Shown piece by piece: positions 37,037-47,854 of a stretch of DNA of 64,000 bases; position 1 is the stretch's first letter, and every line of letters starts with the position of its first letter. The position numbers and the translations under genes are program-made. This DNA is from Quatrionicoccus australiensis. Lineage in GTDB: Bacteria > Pseudomonadota > Gammaproteobacteria > Burkholderiales > Rhodocyclaceae. Where the stretch lies: positions 3,410,001 through 3,474,000 of the forward strand of contig NZ_CP075188.1 in NCBI RefSeq assembly GCF_020510525.1. The letters are read 5' to 3'. The notes beneath the pieces were generated by a model. That model did no database searches. It saw nothing but the letters and a program-made list of their open reading frames with translations, and was not told the origin of the DNA.

Positions 37037-37309
37037 TCAGTCCGCGCTGCGGCACATGCTCTGCTCTTCCTCAAGCGCGGCCTTCAGGTCGGCGATCAGA
37101 TCCTCGATGTTTCGCTGCGCATCGTAAAACTCGAATTCGCCATCGCTGGTTTCGAGAACGACGTTCGGCTCGTCGCCGAACAGCGGCACCTGCACATGCA
37201 CGCCCTTGGTGAACATGATCATGCCGTCTTCCTTCTTGGACGGCTCGCTCAGGGCGACGGGGGTGTAACCCAGCTTGTTCAGTTTTTCAGCGAGTACTTG
37301 CGCGTTCAT
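37037..37309 (-). CDS. Hypothetical protein (90 residues)
   Basis: A soluble 90-residue protein with a good ribosome site (AAAGGAAAG before ATG 37309). The sequence MNAQVLAEKLNKLGYTPVAL and a C-terminal acidic helix (NIEDLIADLKAALEEEQ) suggest a small alpha/beta fold. I recognise no family. It follows the DUF3553 gene by 36 bases on the same strand, so the two are probably an operon. Confidence 0.7.
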   Translation of the reverse strand: MNAQVLAEKLNKLGYTPVALSEPSKKEDGMIMFTKGVHVQVPLFGDEPNVVLETSDGEFEFYDAQRNIEDLIADLKAALEEEQSMCRSAD

Positions 37310-37345
37310 GTCTTTCCTTTCGAATAATGGGCTGTAGCGTACTAC

Positions 37346-38206
37346 TTATTTCTGGCTGATCGACCAGATGAAGGCTTGCACGTCGATCAGGTCGCGCGGC
37401 ATCAGGCCTTCTTCCAGCAGGTTGGTACGGACGTAACTGTAGAGGCGCAGCACGGCATCGTAGGTCTTCCAGTTCGGTTCCGGCTTGTAGCCGATGCGCC
37501 AGCACAACGCCTTGGCCGAATTCTGGATGGCCAGCGGCTTGATGAAGATGGACTGCTTGGGATGGCGGATGAAGCTGAACAGGGTGGCAAACGGCCACTT
37601 GTTCAGACCCAGGATGCCCAGGGTACGCAGGAAATGCTTGAAACGCGCTTCATCGGTTTCTGCGCCGTAAAGGAGTTCAAGCAGCGCGACGGCAAACAGT
37701 TTCTGGCAGGGGGCCGACTCGAGGGCGTCGTGAAAGACCTTGCGCTCGCTCTTGGTCAGCAGGTTGGTGCTCGATTCGACGTGGCGGGCGCGATCACAGA
37801 CAGCGTCGAAACTGCCTTCCTCGATCAGGCGGGAAAGTTCTTCCTGGCTGAGCAACTGAACGCAGAACTTGTTGCCGCGCACATTGGCCTCGCGCGCATT
37901 CTTGATGTAATCAGCATCTTCGAAACCATCCGGGTAGTTCGCCATGAAACGGTCGATGGCCATCGGCACCGTGACAAAGTCATCGGCATTCATCAGCGTG
38001 GCTTCGATCAGATTATCGAGGAGGCGGTGCTTGGATGCGGCGCCTTCGGCCTTTTCCAGCTGGATGAAGGAGCGCGACAGGCGCTTGCGGCCGGCGCCGA
38101 CAAAAAACACGTCAAGGTTGTCCGGGGTTGCGCTGAGCACCTTGCCGAGACCCCATTCCTGCTGCTTGGGGTGGGTCACACGATCGCCTGCGATTAGGGT
38201 GCTCAT
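37346..38206 (-). CDS. DUF3553-containing protein of unknown function
   Basis: This 286-residue protein starts with a short Tudor-like DUF3553 module (GDRVTHPKQQEWGLGKVLSAT), similar to the C-terminal RNA-polymerase-binding tail of PcrA/UvrD and to CarD/TRCF interaction domains. The remaining 230 residues are helical and rich in charged residues, with no catalytic motif I can name. A role in binding polymerase or a DNA-repair partner is an inference from the N-terminal module only. The upstream gap carries the regulatory region of the divergent transporter operon. Confidence 0.72.
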   Translation of the reverse strand: MSTLIAGDRVTHPKQQEWGLGKVLSATPDNLDVFFVGAGRKRLSRSFIQLEKAEGAASKHRLLDNLIEATLMNADDFVTVPMAIDRFMANYPDGFEDADYIKNAREANVRGNKFCVQLLSQEELSRLIEEGSFDAVCDRARHVESSTNLLTKSERKVFHDALESAPCQKLFAVALLELLYGAETDEARFKHFLRTLGILGLNKWPFATLFSFIRHPKQSIFIKPLAIQNSAKALCWRIGYKPEPNWKTYDAVLRLYSYVRTNLLEEGLMPRDLIDVQAFIWSISQK

Positions 38207-38324
38207 CTTGCTCTCCGCTTCTATTACCGGAAAAAGCGATCAATTTTATCATGGACACCGAGCCGCTGCCCCCCACAGCGCGTCATTCGCCAGCGCGAGA
38301 TTCCGCACCGGCCACGACCGGCAT

Positions 38325-38338
38325 TGCGGATTTCCGCA
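38325..38338 (+). promoter_or_regulatory. Candidate upstream enhancer palindrome
   Basis: A perfect 14-base palindrome TGCGGATTTCCGCA lies about 80-90 bases upstream of the sigma-54 promoter's -24 element. A second half-site, TTCCGCA at 38301-38307, is repeated 31 bases upstream of the TTCCGCA in the palindrome, about three helical turns. This is where the bacterial enhancer-binding regulator encoded at 43286-44620 would bind. Confidence 0.55.
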
Positions 38339-38414
38339 CAGCAGCCCCGCCGGTCGACTGCAAAAAACAGGCAAAAACCAATTAAATCAGACAGCTGAAT
38401 CAGCCGGCCCGGGA

Positions 38415-38430
38415 TGGCACGCCTCCTGCA
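38415..38430 (+). promoter_or_regulatory. Sigma-54 (-24/-12) promoter of the ABC transporter operon
   Basis: TGGCACG at 38415-38421, four bases, then CTGCA at 38426-38430 matches the consensus TGGCACG-N4-TTGCA with one mismatch. The GG (38416-38417) and GC (38428-38429) are ten bases apart, as required. Transcription should start near 38441, giving a leader of about 46 bases to ATG 38487. Confidence 0.78.
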
Positions 38431-38486
38431 ATCTGTTTCTCGCCGCCGCTCTGCGGACGTCGTAAAAAACACTCAAGGAGATATTC

Positions 38487-39473
38487 ATGACCCAGTTCGC
38501 CCCCAAGGCCGCCAGCATTGCCCTGGCCCTCGCTTTTGCCGCGCCGTTTGCTGCCCAGGCCCAGACACCGGACGTCGTCCGCCTCGGCAATCTCAAGTTC
38601 GCGCATTACGGCGCCGTGTCCTACATGAAGGAGGCCTGCGGCAAGTACAACCTCAAGGTCGAGGAACGCATGTTCGCCAAGGGGCCGGACATCATGCCGG
38701 CGATCGTCGCCGGTGAAATCGACATCGCGGCGCTCGCTTCCGACGGCGCCATCTCCGGCCGCGCCAACGGCGTGCCGATCTACACCGTGGCCGGTTTTGC
38801 CAAGGGCGGCGCACGCATCGTCGCCGGCATCGACACCGGCATCAAGAGCATTGCCGACCTCAAAGGCAAGAAGGTCGGCGTCACCCGTGGTGGCGCACAC
38901 GAACTGCTGCTCTACGCGGAGCTGGAAAAGGCCGGCCTGAGCTGGTCGGACAAGCCGGGCAAGGACGTGCAGATCGTCTTCCTCGCCTTCGCCGACCTGA
39001 ACCAGGCGCTCGCCGCCAAGCAGATCGACGCGATGAACCAGTCCGAGCCGCAATCCTCGCAGGCGATCAACAAGAAATTCGGCGTCGAGATCATGAAGCC
39101 CTACACCACGAAGATGGGCGAGCCGGTGCGCCTGCTGGTGATGACCGAGAAGATGTACGGCGAGAAGAAGGATGTCGCGCAGCGCCTGATGAAGTGCTTC
39201 GTCGAAACCACCGCACTATTCAACAGCGACCCGATCCTGGCAGAGAAATATGTGCGCGAGTCCATGTTCAAGGGCCAGATCACCTCGCAGGATTTCCGCG
39301 ACGCGATGGACAACGCCGACTACACCTACGACGTGACCCTCGAGCACATCGACATCACCACCGACTTCATGCAGAAGTACGGCGTCGGCCGCATGCAGAA
39401 GCCGCCCAAGGCCGCCGAGTGGGTCAAACTCGACCTGCTGCAGAAGGCCAAGACCGAGCTCAAGGTGAAGTGA
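38487..39473 (+). CDS. ABC transporter substrate-binding protein, SsuA/TauA/NMT1 family
   Basis: This 328-residue periplasmic protein has a signal peptide (AAPFAAQAQ cleavage around residue 25). It has the NMT1-like fold: RLGNLKFAHYGAVSYMKEACG, IVAGEIDIAALASDGAISGRANG, DLKGKKVGVTRGGAHELLL, and AFADLNQALAAKQIDAMNQSEP. Proteins of this family bind sulfonates, nitrate, pyrimidine precursors or aromatic acids; the substrate cannot be assigned from sequence. A strong AAGGAGA ribosome site precedes the ATG. It opens the operon transcribed from the sigma-54 promoter, followed by permease and ATPase. Confidence 0.9.
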   Translation: MTQFAPKAASIALALAFAAPFAAQAQTPDVVRLGNLKFAHYGAVSYMKEACGKYNLKVEERMFAKGPDIMPAIVAGEIDIAALASDGAISGRANGVPIYTVAGFAKGGARIVAGIDTGIKSIADLKGKKVGVTRGGAHELLLYAELEKAGLSWSDKPGKDVQIVFLAFADLNQALAAKQIDAMNQSEPQSSQAINKKFGVEIMKPYTTKMGEPVRLLVMTEKMYGEKKDVAQRLMKCFVETTALFNSDPILAEKYVRESMFKGQITSQDFRDAMDNADYTYDVTLEHIDITTDFMQKYGVGRMQKPPKAAEWVKLDLLQKAKTELKVK

Positions 39474-39483
39474 GCGGTCGACG

Positions 39484-40296
39484 ATGAAAAATCTCAAGAA
39501 TTTCCTGTTCGGGAGCATCGTCCCCGTCCTGCTGCTCATCCTCTGGGAAGCCGGCTCGCGTCTCGGCCTCTTCTCGGAGGTGCTGCTGCCCTCGCCGACC
39601 GCCGTCGCCATCAAGTGGTGGGCCTACCTGCTGCCGCTGCAGCCGCAGGAAGCCGGCCAGAGCTACCTGGCCTGGCTGGTCTCCGGCGAGATGCTGCATG
39701 ACGCCTACTCCAGCCTGTTCCGTGTCGTCGCCGGCTTCGTCATCGGTGCCGCGCTGGCCCTGCCGCTCGGCCTGCTGATGGGCGCCAGCCCGCGCATCTA
39801 CGAGCTGTTCAACCCGCTGATGCAGATCCTGCGCCCGATCCCGCCGATCGCCTACATTCCGCTGGCAATCCTCTGGTTCGGTCTGGGCAATCCGCCGTCC
39901 TTCTTCCTGATCGCGATCGGCGCCTTCTTCCCGGTGCTGATGAACACCATCGCCGGCGTGCGCCAGGTCGACGGCATCTACCTGCGCGCTGCACGCAACC
40001 TCGGCGTCAATCAATGGACGATGTTCACGCGCGTCATCCTGCCCGCCGCGACGCCCTACATCCTGGCCGGCGTGCGCATCGGCATCGGTACCGCCTTCAT
40101 CGTCGTGATCGTCTCCGAGATGATCGCGGTCAATGACGGGCTGGGTTTCCGCATCCTCGAAGCGCGCGAATTCATGTGGTCGGACAAGATCATCGCCGGC
40201 ATGATCACCATCGGCCTGCTCGGCCTCGCCATCGACTCGGCGGTCAGCCGCCTCAACAATCATCTGCTGCGCTGGCACCGCGGCCTGGAGCACTGA
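39484..40296 (+). CDS. ABC transporter permease, SsuC/TauC family
   Basis: A 270-residue inner-membrane permease with a first membrane helix near residues 10-28 and the BPD transmembrane domain over the last 200 residues. The coupling-helix (EAA) region is visible as YLRAARNLGVNQWTMFTRVILPAATPY. Six helices are predicted. It starts ten bases after the binding protein and ends one base before the ATPase start, a compact ABC cassette. Confidence 0.93.
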   Translation: MKNLKNFLFGSIVPVLLLILWEAGSRLGLFSEVLLPSPTAVAIKWWAYLLPLQPQEAGQSYLAWLVSGEMLHDAYSSLFRVVAGFVIGAALALPLGLLMGASPRIYELFNPLMQILRPIPPIAYIPLAILWFGLGNPPSFFLIAIGAFFPVLMNTIAGVRQVDGIYLRAARNLGVNQWTMFTRVILPAATPYILAGVRIGIGTAFIVVIVSEMIAVNDGLGFRILEAREFMWSDKIIAGMITIGLLGLAIDSAVSRLNNHLLRWHRGLEH

Positions 40297-40297
40297 G

Positions 40298-41089
<792 letters not shown>

Positions 41090-41120
41090 GAAAAACGGGC
41101 AAAATCGGTAGGATGTCGGG

Positions 41121-42950
41121 GTGACCCTCGATCCTTCCCCCACCGCCGGCCGCAAGCGCCGCGCCCTGCTTCTGCTCGGTGCGGCGGTTGGCTTCTGCCT
41201 GCTCCTCGGCTGGCTGGCCTACCGCCTGTTTTTCGGCATCTACCTGGGCAACGACCGGCAACTGTCGGCACAGCGCCTCGATGCCTTCGCGCTGTCCCTC
41301 GAAGCGACGCTGGCCCGCCACGAATCGCTGCCCGGCCTGCTCGCCCTCGACCCGTCGCTCGCCGCATTGCTGCGCGAACCGCGCAACCCGCAACGCATCG
41401 CTGCCGCCAATGCCTATCTCGAAGCCGCGCAGCAGGGCGCCGCGGTCAGCGTCACCTTCCTGATCGATGCCCACGGCGAGACGCTGGCGGCCAGCAACTG
41501 GCAGTTGCCGCGCAGTTTCGTCGGCCACAACTACGCTTTCCGCCCCTATTTCCGCGATGCGCTGCAGGACGGCCTCGGCCGTTTCTACGGTGTCGGCGTC
41601 ACCACCGGCGAGCCCGGCTATTTCCTCGCCGCGCCGGTACGCGCAGCCGGCAAGGTGCTCGGCGTGATCGTTCTCAAGCTCTCGCTCGACAGCATGGAAC
41701 AGGCCCTGGCCGGTGCCGGCGACACCCTGCTGCTGGCCGACGCCGACGGCGTCGTCTTCCTGTCCTCGGAGCGCCGCCTGCGCTACCGCACGCTGGCGCC
41801 GCTGCCCGAGGCAGTCAGCGCGCGTCTTGCCGAAACCCGCCAGTACGGCACGCAGCCGGTCACGCCGCTCGCGGCGCAGGCTATTTTGCCCGCTGCAAAC
41901 GGTCAACCGCTACGCCTCGCCCTGCCCGGCGAAGTGGCGCGCGAACGCCTGATCCACAGCCGCCCGGTCGGCGGCCAGGGCTGGCAGGTCGTGCAACTCG
42001 GCGACCCCGGCGAGGCCCGTGCCGCCGCACTTGGCGCGGCCAGCGCCGTGGTTTTTGCCGCCGCCTTCCTGCTCGGCCTGGCCGCCCACTTCCGCCATCG
42101 TGCCCGCCGCCGCGAGGAATTGCGCCGCGTCTATGGCGAACTCGAGGAGCGCATCGCCGAACGCACCGCCGACCTGACCGAGCAGATCGCCGCCCTCGAA
42201 AGCACCAAGGCCATCCTGCGTGAAACGCGCGACGCCGCCGTGCAGGCCGGCAAGCTCGCGACGCTGGGCCAGATGTCGGCCGGCATCAGCCACGAGCTGA
42301 ACCAGCCGCTCGCTGCGCTGCAAACCCTGGCCGACAATGCGCGCGCCCTGCTCGCCCGCGGCCGCCATGATGAAGTCGGCGAAAACCTGCAGCTGATCAG
42401 CGAGCTGGTCGACCGCACCGGGCGCATCGTGCGCCAGTTGAAAAGCTTCGCCCGCAAGGAGGCGGCGACGCCGCAGGCGGTCACCGTGGCCAGCGCGATC
42501 GAGCACGCCCTGCTCATCGTCGAGCCGCGCCGGCGAGAAATCGGCGCCCGCATCGAGGTCGCGCCGCCGGCTGCCGACCTGCTGGCGCTGGCCGAAGCCG
42601 GCCGCCTCGAACAGGTGCTGGTCAATCTGCTGCGCAACGGCCTCGACGCCATGGCCGGCCAGCCCGAACCGGTGCTCGAGGTTTGCGCCAAGCGTGTCGA
42701 TGAGCGCATCTGCATCCATGTCCGCGACCATGGCGCCGGCCTGGCCGACGAAGTGCGCACTCACCTTTTCGAACCTTTCTACACCACCAAGCCGGCCGGC
42801 GAAGGCCTCGGTCTCGGCCTGGCCATTTCACTGACCATCGTCGAAAGTTACGGCGGCACGCTGGGCGCGCACAATGCGCCGGATGGCGGCGCCGTGTTCG
42901 TTCTGACGCTGCCCGCCGCAGGAGAACCCGATGCCCCATCTGACCCTTGA
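41121..42950 (+). CDS. DctB-like sensor histidine kinase
   Basis: This 609-residue kinase starts at GTG 41121. It has two membrane segments (about 15-37 and 297-320) around a large periplasmic double-CACHE-like sensor (RPYFRDALQDGLGRFYGVGVTTGEPGYFLAAPV), a cytoplasmic coiled coil (AERTADLTEQIAALE), HisKA with H391 (MSAGISHELNQPLAALQT) and HATPase (NLLRNGLDAM, GEGLGLGLAIS). This is the layout of DctB. Its partner is the sigma-54 regulator 336 bases on; the transporter just upstream is the likely target. It overlaps the isomerase gene by 20 bases. Confidence 0.92.
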   Translation: MTLDPSPTAGRKRRALLLLGAAVGFCLLLGWLAYRLFFGIYLGNDRQLSAQRLDAFALSLEATLARHESLPGLLALDPSLAALLREPRNPQRIAAANAYLEAAQQGAAVSVTFLIDAHGETLAASNWQLPRSFVGHNYAFRPYFRDALQDGLGRFYGVGVTTGEPGYFLAAPVRAAGKVLGVIVLKLSLDSMEQALAGAGDTLLLADADGVVFLSSERRLRYRTLAPLPEAVSARLAETRQYGTQPVTPLAAQAILPAANGQPLRLALPGEVARERLIHSRPVGGQGWQVVQLGDPGEARAAALGAASAVVFAAAFLLGLAAHFRHRARRREELRRVYGELEERIAERTADLTEQIAALESTKAILRETRDAAVQAGKLATLGQMSAGISHELNQPLAALQTLADNARALLARGRHDEVGENLQLISELVDRTGRIVRQLKSFARKEAATPQAVTVASAIEHALLIVEPRRREIGARIEVAPPAADLLALAEAGRLEQVLVNLLRNGLDAMAGQPEPVLEVCAKRVDERICIHVRDHGAGLADEVRTHLFEPFYTTKPAGEGLGLGLAISLTIVESYGGTLGAHNAPDGGAVFVLTLPAAGEPDAPSDP

Positions 42951-43285
42951 ATACAGCACCAATCTCGCCAGTTTTTCGCCGGCGCGCGCCCTCGCCGCAC
43001 TGAATACGGCGATGTTCGATTCCGGCCTGTTCAGCGAACCCGACATCAAGAGCCGGGCGCTCGCCCTCGAGCATTTCCAGGTCGGCATCCGGCCGGCGCC
43101 GCGCGCCTTCGCACATGTCCGCATCGCGCTGCTCGCCGGGCGCAGCGACGCCGAACGCAAGGAACTGGCCGAAGCCGTGCTCGCCGCACTGCGCTCAGCG
43201 GTCGACGCATCCACGGAAGCAGAAATCCAGCTCAGCGTCGAGACCGTCGATCTCGACCGCGGCAGCTACGCCAAGGCCGTGCTCA

Positions 43286-43293
<8 letters not shown>
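42931..43293 (+). CDS. 5-carboxymethyl-2-hydroxymuconate delta-isomerase family protein
   Basis: A 120-residue tautomerase-superfamily protein of the CHMI type. The catalytic proline is second (MPHLTLEYS, so Pro1 after Met removal). The family ends with AEIQLSVETVDLDRGSYAK. CHMI acts in homoprotocatechuate degradation, but no other gene of that pathway is here. The AGGAGAA ribosome site lies inside the kinase gene; the stop overlaps the regulator start by eight bases. It may act on an aromatic-derived ligand of the transporter or be a diverged protein; both are guesses. Confidence 0.85.
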
Positions 43294-44613
<1,320 letters not shown>

Positions 44614-44620
<7 letters not shown>

Positions 44621-45312
44621 TACTGCTCGATCATGCGCAGCGAGATGGCGTAGCTGTGCCGGATCTGCTCGCCGCAGTAGCGGTGCTCGCTGGCCACCGG
44701 GCAGGCGAGGCGGGCCAGGCAGGCGGTGGCGCAAGTCGAGGCCGGCTGGCGGCGCCAGGCGATGCATTTGTCGAGTGCGAATTCACCGCCGGCCAGCGCC
44801 TCGGCCGGACAGGCGGCGATGCACGGCGGGGTGGCGCAGGCCAGGCAGGGCGAGCTACCGGTCAACGGCGGCGTCGGCGCAAAATCCGTATCGGCGAGCA
44901 CGACGGCGCGATAGGCGTACCAGCTGCCCCAGCTCGCGTTGATGCCGACCATGAAGGGCGAATCGTGATGCCAGCCGGCCAGTTTGCCGAGGGCCTGCAG
45001 GCCGACCGGGCAAGCGCCGGGATAAAGCACGCGGTAACGCTGCGCCGGCATTTCGGCGGCAAACCAGCGGTCGACCGTTAGGCGCGTGAAATCATCGATC
45101 GGATCGGCCGAAACGATGCCGGAACGCTGCACGGCATCCCACAGCGCGCGGCCGCCATGGCCGAGCAGGATGAGCTGGCGAAAATCGCCTGTTTCGGCGA
45201 GTTGACCGAGCAGCGCCGACGGCAGGTCGGCAATATTGAAAACTGCCTGCAGGTTGAGGCCGGCGGCATTGAGCCGGGCGCTCTCGGACGCCTGACGTTC
45301 AGGCATTATCAT
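44614..45312 (-). CDS. 4Fe-4S ferredoxin-like protein, QueG-related
   Basis: A 232-residue protein whose C-terminal third has cysteines arranged as two iron-sulfur clusters: CLACATPPCIAACP and CIAWRRQPASTCATACLARLACP. The order and the N-terminal alpha/beta part (LILLGHGGRALWDAV, YPGACPVGLQALG) resemble epoxyqueuosine reductase QueG, but it is much shorter than QueG (about 370 residues) and I see no full cobalamin-binding set. ATG 45312 is used; TTG 45315 and ATG 45306 are alternatives. It ends the four-gene operon from 47798 and overlaps the convergent regulator stop by seven bases. Confidence 0.72.
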
Positions 45313-45327
45313 CAAGCAAGCGACCGC

Positions 45328-46071
45328 TCAGGCCAGGTCGCGGCGCTCGTGCTCAAGCCGGGCAATGTAGCGCTGGATGCGGTTGGCGTCGGCGGTCGGC
45401 AAATCGTTGAATTGCAGGCCAATGCGGAACAGACGCAGGCCGGCACGGCCCTCCAGCTCGGTGATATTACGCAAGGTGGCCGCGCAGAAAAGGTCGCTGG
45501 CCTCTTCCGGCAGCGCAAAACGACAGTTGGGCAAGACGACGCCAACAGCAAAACTGTCCGGCACGTTATTCGCCGACAAACCGATGCCAGCCACCGAGAT
45601 GTCGTGCACCGGGCTGTTGAACAGGGCTCCATCGGCCAGTCGGGCAAAAAACTCCAGCGGCCGCACGCGCGGCGTCTCGATCCGGAAATGCTCCCGCCGC
45701 TGCAAACGAACCAGTACCTTGGGCAATTTCACGGCAAAGGCGCGCGCCCCTTCGAAATTCACGTCGATGGCCGGGCCGGTGGAAAAATGAACCAGAATGC
45801 CGCCCGGATGGGCGGCGAAGCTGAGCTGCTCGCTATCGAGGAGGCGCCGGTTGGTTTCCTGACTACCGCTGCAATCGAAGATCAGGCGATCCTTGTCTGG
45901 CTGTACCGCGAGCAGGAGAGTCTGAAAGGTATCGCGATTGACACCGAACTGGACGCTGAACGACTCACGCTCCCGCACAAAGCCGGCCAGCATGAACTGG
46001 ATGGCGGTGCGACTCGGAATGTGGAAGCGTTCTTCGATTTCCGCTTCGGATAGTTGGGCTAGCTGACTCAT
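45328..46071 (-). CDS. ycgR: YcgR-like flagellar brake protein with PilZ domain
   Basis: This 247-residue protein has an N-terminal YcgR domain (about 15-115) and a PilZ domain whose c-di-GMP motifs are intact: R126-x3-R130 (REHFR) and D157-x-S159-x2-G162 (HDISVAGIG). YcgR slows the flagellar motor when it binds c-di-GMP. It starts three bases after the dehydrogenase stop and 12 bases before the Fe-S protein, inside an otherwise metabolic operon, an odd partner set. Diguanylate cyclases at 9300 and 47855 could supply its ligand. Confidence 0.92.
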   Translation of the reverse strand: MSQLAQLSEAEIEERFHIPSRTAIQFMLAGFVRERESFSVQFGVNRDTFQTLLLAVQPDKDRLIFDCSGSQETNRRLLDSEQLSFAAHPGGILVHFSTGPAIDVNFEGARAFAVKLPKVLVRLQRREHFRIETPRVRPLEFFARLADGALFNSPVHDISVAGIGLSANNVPDSFAVGVVLPNCRFALPEEASDLFCAATLRNITELEGRAGLRLFRIGLQFNDLPTADANRIQRYIARLEHERRDLA

Positions 46072-46074
46072 GGC

Positions 46075-46932
46075 TCAGGAGTTTACTTCGAGAACGCGCA
46101 GCAGAGAAGCCGTGTCATCGCTCCCCCAGTCTTGCGCCATCAGGCTGTTCAGTTGCTGTGCGACGGCAGCGGTCAACGGCACGGGAACGCCGCTTTTGCG
46201 CGCCGCCTCCAGGACCAGGCCGAAATCCTTGTGGTGCAGGCGCGCCTCGATGCCGGCAGCGAAGTCGCGCTCGACCATGCGCTTGCCCATCACATCCAGC
46301 ACGCGCGACCCGGCCGAGCCGCCGGCCAGCGCGTCCCTGACCTTGCCGCAATCAACGCCGGCGGCACGCGCCAGATGCATCGCCTCGGCGGCGGCCTGGA
46401 TGGCGGCGACCATGATCATCTGGTTGCAGGCCTTGGCGACCTGGCCGGCGCCATTCGGGCCGACATGCACGATGCGCTTGCCGAGACAGTCGAGCAGCGG
46501 CCGCACCTTCTCCAGCACTGCGGCGTCGCCACCGGCCATGATTGCCAGCGTCGCGTCGATGGCGCCCTGGGCGCCGCCGGAAACCGGCGCATCGAGCATG
46601 GCAATGCCCTTGCGCCCGAGTTCATCGGCGATGCGGCGGGCGACGTCGGGTGCGATGGTCGAGCAATCGACCAGCACCGTGCCTGGCGCCATGCCGGCAA
46701 TCAGGCCGTCCGGCCCGAGGGCGACCGCCTCGACGTCAGCGCTGGAAGTAATGACCGTGAACACCACCTCGCAGGCCCGGCCGAGCTCGGCCGGGGTCGC
46801 ATGCAAGGTCGCCGGCAAACCGGCGGCGCTCGCCGGTCGCCGTGCCCAGACGTGCAATTCGTGGCCGGCGCGCTGCAGGTGCAGCGCCATCGGCCGCCCC
46901 ATGACGCCGAGACCGATGAAGCCGACCTTCAT
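46075..46932 (-). CDS. NAD(P)-dependent 2-hydroxy-3-oxopropionate reductase/3-hydroxyisobutyrate dehydrogenase family (1)
   Basis: A 285-residue beta-hydroxyacid dehydrogenase: N-terminal Rossmann fold (IGLGVMGRPMALHLQRAG), substrate loop LDAPVSGGAQGA and catalytic lysine in GAGQVAKACNQM. The family reduces tartronate semialdehyde to glycerate or oxidises 3-hydroxyisobutyrate, which sequence alone does not separate. It overlaps the next copy by four bases. With Hyi at 10582 a glyoxylate route is possible. Confidence 0.88.
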   Translation of the reverse strand: MKVGFIGLGVMGRPMALHLQRAGHELHVWARRPASAAGLPATLHATPAELGRACEVVFTVITSSADVEAVALGPDGLIAGMAPGTVLVDCSTIAPDVARRIADELGRKGIAMLDAPVSGGAQGAIDATLAIMAGGDAAVLEKVRPLLDCLGKRIVHVGPNGAGQVAKACNQMIMVAAIQAAAEAMHLARAAGVDCGKVRDALAGGSAGSRVLDVMGKRMVERDFAAGIEARLHHKDFGLVLEAARKSGVPVPLTAAVAQQLNSLMAQDWGSDDTASLLRVLEVNS

Positions 46933-47798
46933 GCGTCCTGCCCGGACAGGCCTTCGAGCAGCTTGAGCACGGCGATCGAGTCTTCCTCGCCGTGGCCGGA
47001 GCCGACCATGGCATTGAACATCTGCGCCGTCGCCGCCGAACCGGGCAGGCAGAGGCCGAGTTCGTGCGCCGTTTGCATGACGATGTTGAGATCCTTCTCG
47101 TGCATCCAGCTCTTGAAGCCGGGCTTGAAATTGCGGTCGAGCATGCGCTGGCCGTGGTTTTCGAGAATTTTCGAGTAGGCAAAGCCGCCGAGCAAGGCCT
47201 CGCGCACCTTGGACCGGTCGACGCCGTTTTTACTGGCAAAAGCAAAGGCCTCGGCGACCGCCAGCACGCCCATGCCGGTAACGATCTGGTTGGCCGCCTT
47301 GGTGACCTGGCCGGCACCGCTGGCGCCGACGTGAACGATGTTCTTGCCCATGCAGGCGAATGCCGGCTGCGCCTTGGCGAAGGCCGCTTCCGAACCGCCC
47401 GCCATGATCGACAGCGTACCGGCAATGGCGCCGACCTCGCCACCGGAAACCGGGGCATCGACGAAATCGACGCCGGCCGCCGCCAGTTCCTCGCCGATCC
47501 GGCGCGCCGCGGCTGGCGCAATCGTGCTCATGTCGACGGCGACCAGGCCAGGTGCGGCCCCGGCGGCAACGCCGCGCATGACGTCGGCGACATCCGGTGC
47601 ATCGGCGACCATCGAGATGACCAGTTCGACGCCAGCTGCCGCTTCGGCCGGGCTGGCCGCGCCACTGGCGCCGGCGTCGAGCAGCGGCTGCATCGATTCG
47701 GCGCGACGCGCCCAGACGGTGACCTGATGGCCACCCTTGATCAGATTGAGGGCCATCGGGCGCCCCATGATGCCGAGGCCAAGGAAAGCGATTTTCAT
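46929..47798 (-). CDS. NAD(P)-dependent 2-hydroxy-3-oxopropionate reductase/3-hydroxyisobutyrate dehydrogenase family (2)
   Basis: This 289-residue paralogue of the following gene has the same plan: LGLGIMGRPMALNLIKGG, VDAPVSGGEVGAIAG and the catalytic lysine in GAGQVTKAANQIV. It is closest in style to GlxR/GarR tartronate-semialdehyde reductases. It leads the operon with its paralogue, the YcgR-like protein and the Fe-S protein. Tandem duplication followed by divergence is likely; the two probably differ in substrate. Confidence 0.88.
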   Translation of the reverse strand: MKIAFLGLGIMGRPMALNLIKGGHQVTVWARRAESMQPLLDAGASGAASPAEAAAGVELVISMVADAPDVADVMRGVAAGAAPGLVAVDMSTIAPAAARRIGEELAAAGVDFVDAPVSGGEVGAIAGTLSIMAGGSEAAFAKAQPAFACMGKNIVHVGASGAGQVTKAANQIVTGMGVLAVAEAFAFASKNGVDRSKVREALLGGFAYSKILENHGQRMLDRNFKPGFKSWMHEKDLNIVMQTAHELGLCLPGSAATAQMFNAMVGSGHGEEDSIAVLKLLEGLSGQDA

Positions 47799-47854
47799 GC
47801 GGAACTCCGGAGCGGGAAGGCCCAGATTCTAGGGGCTGTCCCCTTAACCGGCAA

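Noticed and set aside
47831..47844. Hairpin AGGGG-CTGT-CCCCT near the GGDEF-EAL stop
   Set aside because: Short five-base stem and no T tract on the minus strand; too weak to call a terminator.
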